Shown in pieces: positions 25,003-33,674 of a stretch of 64,000 nucleotides of DNA (within the stretch, counting starts at the first letter, position 1; each line of letters begins with the position of its first letter). Source of the DNA: Agilicoccus flavus (GTDB lineage Bacteria > Actinomycetota > Actinomycetes > Actinomycetales > Dermatophilaceae). A model generated the notes under the pieces. The model saw nothing but the letters and a program-made list of their open reading frames with translations, was not told the origin of the DNA and ran no database searches. The DNA lies in the NCBI RefSeq assembly GCF_014857905.1, contig NZ_JACYXE010000005.1, positions 1 to 64,000 on the forward strand. Reading direction: 5' to 3'. Position numbers and translations under genes: made by a program.

Positions 25003-25878
25003 TCACACCGCTTCGTAGGTCTCGTGGGCGGGGTTCATGCCCTCCGGCAACGTCAACCGATCCCGATACGACGACCGCGCCGCGATCTGCGCGTAATACG
25101 CCGCCTTCCGACGCGCCACCGCCCCACCAGACGCCGCCTCCACCAACTCCGGCGCCAACTGCGCATTCATCCCATCCCGCAACAACTTCAACGCCTCAGC
25201 CCGCATCTGCGAAATCCGCGACTCCGTCACCCCGAGCTCCTCCGCCAACTCCCGCATCGGCCGATCCTCGAAAAAACACCCCCGCACCACCGCAGCCAAC
25301 CGCTCCGGCAACGCCTCCACCGCATCCCGCAAATACGCCGCCCGCTCCCGCGCCACCAACACCGCCTCCGGCGTCGCCGACGACGACGGCAACACCGCAT
25401 CCGCCCCCACACTGTCCGTGATCACATCCAACCGCAACACCACCGACGAATGCAGATCCGCATCCACCCGCTCCAACTCAGCCACCGACACACCCATCTC
25501 GGCCGCCACCTCAACATCCGACGGACGCCGACCCAACGACGCCGCCAACGCATCATGCACCCCATCACGACGACGCACCTTCGACCGCAACGACCGCGTC
25601 GCCCAATCCGCCGACCGCAACTCATCCAACAACGCACCACGAATCCGACGCACCGCATACCGACCGAACGGCACACCCAAACTCACATCAAAACTCCGCG
25701 CCGCCATCGCCAACGCAGCCATCCCCGCCGACACCAGATCATCCGTGAACACATGACCCGGCAACCTCGACGAGATCGCCCGCACCTCAAAATGCACCAA
25801 CGGCACATGCGCCCGACACAGCTCATCCACGTCGACGCCCGGCAAGGCGCCCTTCGGGTGGTTCTCAGAAGCAGTCAC
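25003..25878 (-). CDS. FliA/WhiG-type sigma factor, copy 2
   Basis: The 291-residue protein is identical to copy 1 from DELCRAHVPL to HETY and differs only in the first about 20 residues (TASENHPKGALPGVDV) and the last three (E-A-V). It has the same sigma-70 regions 2, 3 and 4 and should recognise the same promoters. GTG 25878 aligns with the start of copy 1. It is divergent from flgN-fliW-csrA, the position expected for a flagellar sigma factor. The two genes share the G/T-ending codon style that is foreign to their neighbours. The differing N-termini leave room for different regulation. Confidence 0.9.
   Translation of the reverse strand: MTASENHPKGALPGVDVDELCRAHVPLVHFEVRAISSRLPGHVFTDDLVSAGMAALAMAARSFDVSLGVPFGRYAVRRIRGALLDELRSADWATRSLRSKVRRRDGVHDALAASLGRRPSDVEVAAEMGVSVAELERVDADLHSSVVLRLDVITDSVGADAVLPSSSATPEAVLVARERAAYLRDAVEALPERLAAVVRGCFFEDRPMRELAEELGVTESRISQMRAEALKLLRDGMNAQLAPELVEAASGGAVARRKAAYYAQIAARSSYRDRLTLPEGMNPAHETYEAV
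25015..25824. repeat. 810-bp direct repeat, copy 2 (sigma gene body)
   Basis: Matches 17667-18476 base for base as far as I could compare, same orientation. Homologous recombination between the copies would delete or duplicate the intervening 7.35 kb (GT-methyltransferase, GNAT, reductase, lipoprotein and one sigma gene body) while leaving one intact sigma gene. Confidence 0.95.
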
Positions 25879-26427
25879 CTACGCAGTACAGACGGGATTC
25901 ATTGAACCCTCAACTAAGTCCACTATTCGAGACGTCGCAGGTCAAGACGCCTTTTTATCGTCCCCAAGGGGTCTGAGAGTTCGAGTTGCATGCATCCAGC
26001 CTACTTTCAGGACGATGGTCCGAGGATTGATGAACGAGTGTCCAATAAAGGGCCGGCAAGGCCGCTTCGGTGCAATTCCTGAACGATCGTCCGGCGCATC
26101 CGCACACGAATGACAATGGTGTCGTTCCACCCCGGAATTCGACGAACATTCTGCAATGGCGCGCCGATTCGCCACGGCCGCCCCGGCCCGGCCACGGCCG
26201 GCCGCCCGGCGACGCCGGCCCACGCATCCCCTCGATCCACCGCCCGCGGCGCGACGCGGCTCGGCGCCCCTCCCGCGGCCGCGGCGCGCACCCCCTTCGC
26301 GCCCGCGAACCAATCCCCCTGCCGCCGTGGCCAACACGGGCCGACTCTGACTCAGGCCGCGCGAACGAACCCCTCAGGTGTGCCCGCCCGGGGTCGATGT
26401 GGGACTCGTGAACGAAGCGAGGCACGC
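25879..26427. promoter_or_regulatory. Divergent region between sigma copy 2 and flgN
   Basis: This 549-nt stretch has no supported gene. Near 25900-25960 it is AT-richer and holds, on the minus strand, TTGACCTGCGA, TCTCGAA and GTGGAC, the block shared with sigma copy 1, preceded by ACGATAAAAAG. The half nearer flgN is GC-rich and featureless apart from the AGCGAGG site before 26428. Confidence 0.45.
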
Positions 26428-26946
26428 GTGAACACGGCCCTCCCCTCCGACGCCGCCCTGATGGCACTGTCCGGTCTGTCGACCGGCCTGTGGCGTATCC
26501 AGGAACTCATCGAGGTCCTGTCGTACAAGCTCGAGGTGCAGCAGGTCCTCATGGAGAACGGCCGCACCAGGTGGATGGGCCGTTCCACTCGCGAGATCGA
26601 GGCGGTCATCGCCGAGATGCGCGAGGCCGAACTCATGCGCGCGGTCGACGCGGGCCCGGTGTGCGACGCACTGGGCCTGGCCCCGGACACTCCCCTCTCC
26701 GAGATCGCCGCCGCGGCGCCGGCCCCCTGGGACCAGGTCCTGGGCGAGCACCGGAACGCCCTCACGACCGCCACGAACGAGCTGTCCCGGCTGAGCCGGT
26801 CCAACAGCGAGATGCTCGAGGCGAGCTACCGGGCCGTTCAGGAGACGCTCGAACGCTTCAATCACTCGCCCGAAGGGGCGACGTACACCGCGAGCGGCAC
26901 CCGAGAGAGCCGCCGTTCGCTTCACCTGTTCGATCAGAGAACCTGA
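26428..26946 (+). CDS. flgN: FlgN-like flagellar chaperone
   Basis: The 172-residue protein is almost wholly alpha-helical. It has an N-terminal segment LSGLSTGLWRIQELIEVLSY followed by KLEVQQVLMENGRTRW, and a C-terminal amphipathic helix (LTTATNELSRLSRSNSEMLE), the layout of FlgN export chaperones for the hook-filament junction proteins FlgK and FlgL. GTG 26428 follows AGCGAGG. It is the first of three genes ending in fliW and csrA. In related genomes flgK and flgL normally lie between flgN and fliW; here they are absent, with only 17 nt between the genes. The call rests on shape and context more than sequence identity. Confidence 0.7.
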   Translation: MNTALPSDAALMALSGLSTGLWRIQELIEVLSYKLEVQQVLMENGRTRWMGRSTREIEAVIAEMREAELMRAVDAGPVCDALGLAPDTPLSEIAAAAPAPWDQVLGEHRNALTTATNELSRLSRSNSEMLEASYRAVQETLERFNHSPEGATYTASGTRESRRSLHLFDQRT

Positions 26947-26963
26947 GTGGGGAGCACGAACAC

Positions 26964-27365
26964 ATGACCACGACCGCGCAGACCATGACGCACGTCGACC
27001 TGAACCTGCCGATGGGCCTCGTCGGCTTCCCGGCGGCCCAGCGCTTCCGGCTCACCGAGAGCGAGGGCGGCCTGTACGAGATGGACTGCCTCGACGTGCC
27101 CGACATGGGATTCGTCGTCGTCGTCCCGAGCCCCTACTTCCCGGAGTACTCGCCGGTCATCGACCCCGAGACGGCGCAGCGCCTCGAGCTCGAGAGCGCC
27201 GACGACGCCCTCGTGCTCCTGCTCGTCAACCTCGGTAGCGAGGAGGAGCCGCCCGGCGCGAACCTCCTGGCCCCCGTCGTCGTCAACAAGCGGACGAAGA
27301 ACGCGATGCAGGTCGTGCTCGTCAACCAGGAGCTCCCGCTCCGGGCGGCGTTCCCGACCTCCTGA
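26964..27365 (+). CDS. fliW: Flagellar assembly factor FliW
   Basis: The 133-residue protein shows the FliW pattern: an early LPMGLVGFPAAQRFRL, a mid-protein hydrophobic strand with PSPYFPEYSPVI, VLLLVNLGSEEEPPGANLLA and the conserved APVVVNKRTKNAMQVVL. FliW binds free flagellin and antagonises CsrA, coupling flagellin synthesis to export. It lies 17 nt after flgN and 160 nt before csrA, a canonical pairing. ATG 26964 is preceded by GGGGAGCA. Confidence 0.93.
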   Translation: MTTTAQTMTHVDLNLPMGLVGFPAAQRFRLTESEGGLYEMDCLDVPDMGFVVVVPSPYFPEYSPVIDPETAQRLELESADDALVLLLVNLGSEEEPPGANLLAPVVVNKRTKNAMQVVLVNQELPLRAAFPTS

Positions 27366-27525
27366 TCCCGGCCCCTCGACCGGGGGCGCCGCCACGCACC
27401 ACGTGCGGCCCCGGGCGGACCCGAGAGCGCGCAGGACGGCGCGTCGAGGACGCCCGGGGCTCACGCCCGCGCTGTAGCCTGACGAGAAGGCAACAGCAAC
27501 TCCCCTCCAAGAGAAGGACCTTCCC

Positions 27526-27822
27526 GTGTTGGTTCTCAGTCGCCGCCCGCAGCAGAGCCTGCTGATCGGCCACGACGTCGTGGTCACCGTGCTCGAGGTG
27601 AACGGTGACACGGTGCGCATCGGCATCAAGGCACCGTCCGACGTCGACATCCACCGGGAGGAGATCTACCACGACCTCCAGAAGGCGAACGCGGATTCGG
27701 CCGTCAAGCCCGGCTCCGCCGCCGCCCTCGCCAAGCGCATCCACGCGGCCTCGCCGCGCGGGACCGGCGCCGACGGGCCGACCTCGGGGGGCTGCGCGTC
27801 GCCGCCACCCGATCAGGCCTGA
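27526..27822 (+). CDS. csrA: Translational regulator CsrA with extended C-terminus
   Basis: Residues 1-55 are canonical CsrA: start LVLSRRPQQSLLIG, then VLEVNGDTVRIGIKAP and DVDIHREEIY. It binds GGA motifs in mRNA leaders, most likely the flagellin leader here. The protein is 98 residues rather than the usual 60-75. The additional tail (from about residue 70) is rich in Ala, Gly, Ser and Pro. GTG 27526 follows GAGAAGGA. A 160-nt gap after fliW with a TAGCCT element near 27474 suggests its own promoter besides read-through. A terminator hairpin follows. Confidence 0.93.
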   Translation: MLVLSRRPQQSLLIGHDVVVTVLEVNGDTVRIGIKAPSDVDIHREEIYHDLQKANADSAVKPGSAAALAKRIHAASPRGTGADGPTSGGCASPPPDQA

Positions 27823-27833
27823 GCCCGGTCCGC

Positions 27834-27872
27834 CGAACCGCCCGAGACGCTCCCTGCGTCCCGGGCGGTTCG
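27834..27872. terminator. Hairpin between convergent csrA and bldC-like genes
   Basis: CGAACCGCCCG (27834-27844) is exactly complementary to CGGGCGGTTCG (27862-27872), an 11-bp stem lying 11 nt after the csrA stop. Confidence 0.8.
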
Positions 27873-27886
27873 CGTACGCCCGTCCG

Positions 27887-28159
27887 CTAGTCGCCCTGGC
27901 GCTCTCCGCGCGCGTCGGCGAGCAGCGCGTGCACCTCGGACGAGCGGTACCGCCGATGGCCGCCGAGGGTGCGGAACGACTGGAGCTTGCCCGCCACGGC
28001 CCACCGCGTGACCGTCTTGGGATCGACCCGGAACAGGGCCGCCACCTCGGCGGGGGTCATCAGGGTGTCCGCGCCCGACGGCTCCGGGGGATCGCCCGGC
28101 CGGGGGGCGGGCGGGGCGGCAGGCACGGTGGCGGACGGGGACGGGGAACGATCATTCAT
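27887..28159 (-). CDS. BldC-like MerR-type DNA-binding protein
   Basis: In this 90-residue protein the C-terminal 55 residues form a winged helix of the MerR/excisionase type: LMTPAEVAALFRVDPKTVTR, WAVAGKLQSFRTLGGHRRY. This is the BldC signature, a small developmental regulator conserved in actinobacteria that binds direct repeats. The first 32 residues are Pro/Ala-rich and probably disordered. ATG 28159 has GTGAGG upstream; an internal ATG (MTPAEV) would remove that extension. The 335-nt gap to DUF3073 carries the divergent promoters and nothing else I can identify. Confidence 0.85.
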   Translation of the reverse strand: MNDRSPSPSATVPAAPPAPRPGDPPEPSGADTLMTPAEVAALFRVDPKTVTRWAVAGKLQSFRTLGGHRRYRSSEVHALLADARGERQGD

Positions 28160-28494
28160 GGGGTTGGCCTCACGCTTGCTTCTCAGCGCTGTCTTCAGGG
28201 GAAGTCTTGCCGGCGCTCCCGGCCGCTGGCGATCAGCGATGGGCGACGGGGCAATGGACCACGAGCGTATCCTTGACGGACCACGGGACCACGCGCTGAG
28301 GACCGACGAGTCCTCCCGTCGGGCGCCCGCGACACCGCCCTGCGGTTCCGAGGACGCGCGCCGCTCCTGTACGGTGGTCAGCACGAACATACGAGATTCC
28401 CGGAGCTGCTCCGTCTCGACCCGCGCGGGTGTGCGACTCCGCACAGCGGGCCCGGATGATGCGGCTCCGGCAGACGCGTGAGGGGGTCGACGCC

Positions 28495-28692
28495 ATGGGG
28501 CGCGGCCGTGCAAAGGCGAAGCAGACCAAGGTGGCGCGCGAGTTGAAGTACTCGACGCCCAACACGGACTTCAGCGCCCTGGAGCGTGAGCTTCACGGAC
28601 CGAGGGTGCCGGACTCGAGCCGAGGGCCGAGTCGGGACTCCGACGACTACGCCGACGACGACGACGACCGCTGGGTGTCGGGCGACCGCTGA
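28495..28692 (+). CDS. DUF3073 family protein
   Basis: The 65-residue protein begins with the family's invariant MGRGRAKAKQTKVARELKY and ends in an acidic Asp-rich tail (DDYADDDDDRW). DUF3073 is found across actinobacteria, usually near the purine genes purM/purF as here. Its function is unknown. The basic head and acidic tail suggest nucleic-acid or ribosome association, but this is a guess. It converges on purM with a strong terminator in between. Confidence 0.92.
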   Translation: MGRGRAKAKQTKVARELKYSTPNTDFSALERELHGPRVPDSSRGPSRDSDDYADDDDDRWVSGDR

Positions 28693-28738
28693 GCATCGCT
28701 CCTCCGGGAGCACCCGCCACACCACCCCTCCACCACGA

Positions 28739-28791
28739 CCCGCCGGCCTCCCCTCCACGTCCCCCACGGACGGGGCAGGGAGGCCGGCGGG
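28739..28791. terminator. Bidirectional terminator between DUF3073 and purM
   Basis: CCCGCCGGCCTCCC (28739-28752) pairs perfectly with GGGAGGCCGGCGGG (28778-28791), a 14-bp stem between convergent genes. Confidence 0.85.
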
Positions 28792-28816
28792 TCGGCGGTT
28801 GCGGGGTGGACGTGCG

Positions 28817-29953
28817 TCACGCCCCGTCGTAGCGCCCGATCATCCTCACGGCGCCCCCGTCGACGCCCTTGGCCCCGCGGACCACGTCCGGGTCGGCCGC
28901 GCCCTCGGTGTCACCGTCGATGTCGTCCTCGACCGTGCCCAGCGCCCAGGCCTCGACCCCGAGTTCGGTGCTGCGGGTGATGGCGGCCTCGGCCTGCTCC
29001 GCGGGGAGCACGGCCACGAACCCGACCCCCATGTTGAGGGTGCGCTCGAGGTCGGCGACGGGCACGTCGCCGAGGCCGCGCACGACCTCGAACACGGCCG
29101 GGGGCTCCCACGTGGACCGGTCGATCGTCGCGACGACCCCAGCGGGGATCACGCGCGCGAGGTTCGCGGCGAGCCCGCCCCCCGTGACGTGGCTCAGGGC
29201 GTGCAGGTCGATCTCCGGGTCCCGCGCGAGCTGCAGGAGCATCGCGGCGTACACGCGCGTGGGCTCGAGCAGCTCCTCGCCGAGGCTGCGCCCGAACTCC
29301 TCGACGTACCGGTCGTACCCCCAGCCGGCGGCGCCGAACACGGCCCGGACGAGCGAGTAGCCGTTCGAGTGCAGACCCGACGACGCGAGCGCCACGACGG
29401 CGTCCCCCGCGCGGACACGCTGCGGCCCGAGCACGTCGTCGAACTCGACGACGCCGGTCGCCGCCCCGGCCATGTCGTACTCGTCGGGGCCGAGCAGCCC
29501 CGGGTGCTCCGCGGTCTCGCCGCCGACGAGCGCGACGCCGGCGACCCGGCACGCCTCCGCGATGCCCGACACGATCGCGGCGATCCGCTCGGGGACGACC
29601 TTCCCGCACGCGATGTAGTCGGTCATGCACAGGGGTTCGGCCCCGCTGACGACGATGTCGTCGACGACCATCCCGACGAGGTCGAAGCCGACGGTGTCGT
29701 GCTTGTCCATCGCCTGCGCGACGGCGACCTTGGTGCCCACCCCGTCGGTGCTCGTCGCGAGCACGGGGCGCCGCATGCCGCGCAGCGCGGACGCGTCGAA
29801 CATGCCGGCGAAGCCGCCGAGGCCACCGATCACCTCGGGCCGCTGCGCCCGGGCGACGTGCGCCTTCATGATCTCGACGGCCCGGTCGCCCGCCTCGACG
29901 TCGACCCCCGCCGCGGCGTAGGTGAGTCCGGGGGTGCCGCTGGGCTCGCTCAT
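28817..29953 (-). CDS. purM: Phosphoribosylformylglycinamidine cyclo-ligase (AIR synthase)
   Basis: The 378-residue protein matches PurM: TYAAAGVDVEAGDRAVE at the start, VLATSTDGVGTKVAVAQ, HDTVGFDLVGMVVDDIVVSG, LVGGETAEHPG and HVTGGGLAANLARVIP. It closes the imidazole ring of FGAM using ATP (fifth step of IMP synthesis). ATG 29953 begins SEPSG at the usual distance from the conserved core. The gene is 133 nt downstream of purF on the same strand, so the two probably share a transcript. Confidence 0.97.
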   Translation of the reverse strand: MSEPSGTPGLTYAAAGVDVEAGDRAVEIMKAHVARAQRPEVIGGLGGFAGMFDASALRGMRRPVLATSTDGVGTKVAVAQAMDKHDTVGFDLVGMVVDDIVVSGAEPLCMTDYIACGKVVPERIAAIVSGIAEACRVAGVALVGGETAEHPGLLGPDEYDMAGAATGVVEFDDVLGPQRVRAGDAVVALASSGLHSNGYSLVRAVFGAAGWGYDRYVEEFGRSLGEELLEPTRVYAAMLLQLARDPEIDLHALSHVTGGGLAANLARVIPAGVVATIDRSTWEPPAVFEVVRGLGDVPVADLERTLNMGVGFVAVLPAEQAEAAITRSTELGVEAWALGTVEDDIDGDTEGAADPDVVRGAKGVDGGAVRMIGRYDGA

Positions 29954-30086
29954 GCTCGTGGGTCCTTTCCTGGGCGTCGCCGTCGCGACGCGGGTGGAGG
30001 GGGCGGGAAGGGTGGCGGAAGGGTCTGACCGGCACGGCGCCGGTGGCGATGCCGGCACGGCCGGCCCGGCCGCTCGACCGCGCAGG

Positions 30087-31628
30087 CTAGCGGGCGTCGA
30101 CCGGGGCGGTCCGGGCGACGTCGTGGCCGCCGGCCACGTTGTCGGGGCCGGTGTTGTCGGGCATGAGCTCGAGCTCGAAGAGGTGCTCGGTGGCGGTGGC
30201 CGTCGGCACCGGGATGGGGTACTCGCCCGAGAAGCACGCCGTGCACAGCCGCTCCCGCGGCTGCTGCGTCGCGGCGATCATGCCGTCGGCCGAGATGTAG
30301 CCGAGCGAGTCGGCGCCGAGGGAGCGGCAGATCTCGTCGGTGTCGAGCCCGTTGGCGATGAGCTCGGCCCGGGTCGCGAAGTCGATGCCGTAGAAGCACG
30401 GCCACTTCACGGGCGGCGAACTGATGCGCACGTGCACCTCGCGGGCGCCGGCCTCGCGCAGCATCCGCACGAGCGCGCGTTGGGTGTTGCCGCGCACGAT
30501 GGAGTCGTCGACGACGACGAGGCGCTTGCCGTGGATGACCTCGCGCAACGGGTTGAGCTTGAGGCGGATGCCGAGCTGGCGGATGGTCTGGCTGGGGGCG
30601 ATGAACGTCCGGCCCACGTAGGCGTTCTTGACGAGGCCCTGCCCGTACGCGATGCCCGACTCCTCGGCGTACCCGATGGCCGACGGGGTCCCCGACTCCG
30701 GGGTGGGCATGACCATGTCGGCCTCGACCGGGTGCTCACGCGCGAGGACGCGGCCCATCTCGACGCGCGACTCGTGGACGCCGCGGCCGCTGATCGTCGT
30801 GTCGGGGCGCGCGAGGTAGACGTACTCGAAGACGCAGCCCTTCGGGTCCGGCGTGGCGAACTGCCGGGACCGCAGCCCGTCGACGTCGACGACGACGAGC
30901 TCCCCGGGTTCGACCTCGCGCACGAAGCTGGCCCCGACGATGTCGAGGGCGGCGGTCTCGCTCGCGACGACCCACCCCCGCTCGAGGCGGCCGAGGACGA
31001 GGGGACGGATGCCCTGGGGGTCTCGCGCCGCGTACAGCGTGTGCTCGTCCATGAAGACGAACGTGAACGCGCCCTTGACCAGGGGCAGCACCTGCATCGC
31101 GCGCTGCTCGAGGTCGGGGTGCTCGCCGTCGGCGAGCAGGGCCGTGACCAGGGCCGTGTCGGTCGTGTTGCCCCGCCGCAGCTCGCCCGACAGGGCGTTG
31201 GCGCTGCCGCTGTCGGCGACGAGGTCGCGCAGCTCGCGGGTGTTGACGAGGTTGCCGTTGTGCACGAGGGCGATGGTCGAGTCGTCCGCGCCGCCGAGCG
31301 TGGGCTGCGCGTTCTCCCACGTGCTGCCGCCCGTGGTCGAGTAGCGGGTGTGCCCGACGGCGATGTGGCCCGACAGCATGGTCAGGCTCGTCTCGTCGAA
31401 GACCTGGCTGACCAGCCCCATGTCCTTGTAGACGAGGAGGCGGTGTCCGTCGCTGGCGGCGATGCCCGCGGACTCCTGCCCGCGATGCTGCAGGGCGTAC
31501 AGCCCGAAGTAGGTGAGCTTGGCGACCTCCTCGCCCGGCGCCCAGACCCCGAACACGCCGCATGCGTCCTGAGGGCCCTTCTCGCCGGGGAGAATGTCAT
31601 GGTTCAGACGTCCGTCACCACGTGCCAC
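30087..31628 (-). CDS. purF: Amidophosphoribosyltransferase
   Basis: The 513-residue enzyme catalyses the first committed step of purine synthesis (PRPP plus glutamine). A short propeptide precedes the catalytic Cys in GPQDACGVFGVW. Further motifs are GLYALQHRGQESAGIA, GHTRYSTTG, and the PRPP loop VVVDDSIVRGNTQRALV, plus the Cys-containing RERLCTACFSGEYP. GTG 31628 is preferred because GGGAG lies about 9 nt upstream; a GTG at 31646 lacks a site. Co-oriented with purM downstream. Confidence 0.96.
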   Translation of the reverse strand: MARGDGRLNHDILPGEKGPQDACGVFGVWAPGEEVAKLTYFGLYALQHRGQESAGIAASDGHRLLVYKDMGLVSQVFDETSLTMLSGHIAVGHTRYSTTGGSTWENAQPTLGGADDSTIALVHNGNLVNTRELRDLVADSGSANALSGELRRGNTTDTALVTALLADGEHPDLEQRAMQVLPLVKGAFTFVFMDEHTLYAARDPQGIRPLVLGRLERGWVVASETAALDIVGASFVREVEPGELVVVDVDGLRSRQFATPDPKGCVFEYVYLARPDTTISGRGVHESRVEMGRVLAREHPVEADMVMPTPESGTPSAIGYAEESGIAYGQGLVKNAYVGRTFIAPSQTIRQLGIRLKLNPLREVIHGKRLVVVDDSIVRGNTQRALVRMLREAGAREVHVRISSPPVKWPCFYGIDFATRAELIANGLDTDEICRSLGADSLGYISADGMIAATQQPRERLCTACFSGEYPIPVPTATATEHLFELELMPDNTGPDNVAGGHDVARTAPVDAR

Positions 31629-31668
31629 GCGGCCAGTCTCCCACACGCCCGGCGGGTGGTCGGTGGCG

Positions 31669-32025
31669 TCAGCGTCGGCGGTCGAGCAGCAGCGCGACGA
31701 TCGCGCCGACGAGCGTCCCGAGCAGGGCGCCGATGACGGCCACGTAGGCCGCGGCCGACGTGGCGGTGACCGCCGGCGCCTGCGGCGTGATCGCGTCGAA
31801 GGCCAGCCCGAGCAGGAGGCCGACGACCGCCCCGGTGAGCAGGAAGGCGCGGTAGTTCACCGACCGCCGAACGGGCACGTAGACCACCCCGCGCCGCTCG
31901 GGTCCCGCGCCGGACTCACCCGTCGGCTCGTCGCCCGTCCGCTCGTCGCCGGCCGGGCCGGCACCGGTGCGCCCGGCGGCTCGCTCGTCGCGGACGGGGT
32001 CGGGCTCGTCGGTCGTCTCGGGCAT
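31669..32025 (-). CDS. Small membrane protein, unknown function
   Basis: This 118-residue protein has a charged, disordered N-terminal half (Asp, Glu, Arg, Gly, Thr-rich, about residues 1-55). Two hydrophobic helices follow: FLLTGAVVGLLLGLAFDAI and AAYVAVIGALLGTLVGAIVA, ending in Arg-rich DRRR, so it is a two-pass membrane protein. It resembles actinobacterial proteins of similar size encoded next to purF but no function is known to me. ATG 32025 lacks a strong ribosome site, so the start is uncertain. The frameshifted oxidoreductase lies just upstream. Confidence 0.6.
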   Translation of the reverse strand: MPETTDEPDPVRDERAAGRTGAGPAGDERTGDEPTGESGAGPERRGVVYVPVRRSVNYRAFLLTGAVVGLLLGLAFDAITPQAPAVTATSAAAYVAVIGALLGTLVGAIVALLLDRRR

Positions 32026-32035
32026 GAGGACCAGC

Positions 32036-32926
32036 CTACGAGCGCCCCCCACGCGCCTGGACGCAGGGAGGGCAGGAGGGCGGCGACCTCCTCGAGCACC
32101 GCGAGGTCGCCCGCGTAGTGGCCGTCGCGGCGGGGCCGGTGGGCGACGACGTCGGTGAAGCCGAGGTCGGCGGCGCGCCCGACGTCGTCGACGAACCGGT
32201 CGGCCGAGGCGAGGGAGTAGCCGGGAGCCGCGTCGAGGGACAGGTACCGTCGAGGCCGGCGGGGTCGCGGCCGGCGTCGGCGAGGGCCGCCTCGAACCGG
32301 TCGACGAGGTCGGCGACGCGGCGCCACCACGTGGCGGCGTCGTCCCCGCCGCGTCCGGTCGTCACCCAGCCCTGGCCGCGCCGCGCGGCGATGCGCATCG
32401 AGCGGGGCCCGTTCGCGGCGACGACGAACGGCATCCGCGGCGACCGGGTGGGGCCGGGTGCGGTGCGGGCGTCGCGGACGGTGAACCACTCCCCCGTGGC
32501 GTCGACGTGATCGCGGGTGAGCAGCGCGTCGAGCAGGTCGACGAACTCCCCGAGCCGGTCGCCGCGGCGGCGCGGAGTGAGCTCCTCGCCGCCGAGGATC
32601 GTCAGGTCGGGTTCGCCCCCGGCGCCGATCCCGACGATCGCGCGGCCGTCGCTGACGTCGTCGAGGGTGATCAGGTCGCGGGCGAAGGGGTAGGGGTGGC
32701 GGAAGTTCGGGCTCGCCACGAACGTGCCGAGCCCGATCCGCGAGGTGACGGTGGCCGCGGCGGTGAGCGTCGGCATCGTCGCGTGCCACGGGTGCCCGAC
32801 GAGGCCGCCCCACACGAGGTGGTCGTAGGTCCACGCGTGGTCGAAGCCCAGCTCCTCGGCCGCTCGCCACATGGCTGCGGCCCCGCGCCAGGGGTATTCG
32901 GGCAGGATCACCAGGCCGAATCGCAT
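32036..32926 (-). pseudogene. LLM-class flavin/F420-dependent oxidoreductase with frameshift
   Basis: The frame starting at 32926 encodes a luciferase-like monooxygenase fold: MRFGLVILPEYPW, DHAWTYDHLVWG, RIGLGTFVASPNFRHPYPFA and GRAIVGIGAGGE. After about residue 225 (DPAGLD, near 32247) the homologous continuation RYLSLDAAPGYSLASA lies in another frame. One extra C would restore it, so a single-base deletion or sequencing error is present. The remaining C-terminus then runs in the second frame to about 32050 and beyond. Function, if restored, would be a flavin- or F420-linked oxidoreductase of unknown substrate. Confidence 0.8.
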
Positions 32927-32954
32927 GCCCGCAGGCTACGGGGCGAGGCGTCGC

Positions 32955-33084
32955 CGCGATCGAAGAACCGTCCGGACGACACGGGCCGGAACCTCACTGG
33001 GCCCGCGCCGCCCCGACCTGCGACGACGCGCGGGAACGCGCGGCGGCGCCCCGTCGATGTCGTCGGTACGGTACTTCGATCGCG
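32955..33084. mobile_element. MITE-like element, copy A (27-bp terminal inverted repeats)
   Basis: Arms 32955-32981 and 33058-33084 match as inverted repeats in 24 of 27 positions and contain the core GAAGAACCGT...GACGACA. The same arm sequence flanks the element at 46315-46433, so this is a small dispersed family. No coding capacity; it fills most of the gap between the oxidoreductase and the sterol-carrier gene. Confidence 0.7.
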
Positions 33085-33099
33085 GAGCCTCGGACCGGC

Positions 33100-33462
33100 T
33101 CAGGTCAGCGGCAGCAGACCGGTGAGGTCCGCGCGCTGCCCGCTCGCCCGCACCGCGCCCGACGCCGCCGCGTCCGCCCAGGTCGTCGCCCCCGTCGCGA
33201 GCGCCAGCCACGTGGGCGCGTCGGTCTCGACGACGTTCGGGGGCGTCCCCCGCGTGTGCCGGGGGCCTTCCACGCACTGCACCGCGCCGAACGGCGGCAC
33301 GCGCACCTCGAGCGTGTGGCCCGGAGCCCGCAGCGACAGCTCCTCGAGGGTGTAGCGGACCGCCGTGGCGGTGACGGCTCGGGAGGCGGACGCGGGGTCG
33401 GCCCGCCAGCTCGCGAGGGCGGCCCGACCGTCCGGTTCGGGGATGCGGCGACGAGGTGGCAT
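33100..33462 (-). CDS. Sterol carrier protein-like (SCP2-fold) protein
   Basis: The 120-residue protein shows the actinobacterial 'sterol carrier family' layout: an N-terminal helix (GRAALASWRADPASASRAV), then YTLEELSLRAPGHTLEVRVPPFGAVQCVEG, then VVETDAPTWLALATGATTWADA and a final ASGQRADLTGLLPL. SCP2-like folds bind lipids in a hydrophobic tunnel. The true ligand here is unknown. ATG 33462 has GGGAGG 7 nt upstream. This family is commonly encoded near purF in actinobacteria, as here, for unexplained reasons. Confidence 0.85.
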   Translation of the reverse strand: MPPRRRIPEPDGRAALASWRADPASASRAVTATAVRYTLEELSLRAPGHTLEVRVPPFGAVQCVEGPRHTRGTPPNVVETDAPTWLALATGATTWADAAASGAVRASGQRADLTGLLPLT

Positions 33463-33674
33463 CCGCTCATCCTCCCACCGGGCTTGCGCACGGGTGCGGA
33501 AGATTCCCCCTGCGGGCCACGTTGACGCCGTCGTGGACAACGTCTGGGGACTCACCCGACGCCGGCACGTCGACCTGCGACGGCTGGCCAGTTCCGCCTG
33601 TCCGGCCTGACGCCCCCACCCCTCGCGGCCCGCCTTCGCCGCACCCTCACCTTCCGACATCCCGGAGGACCCCC

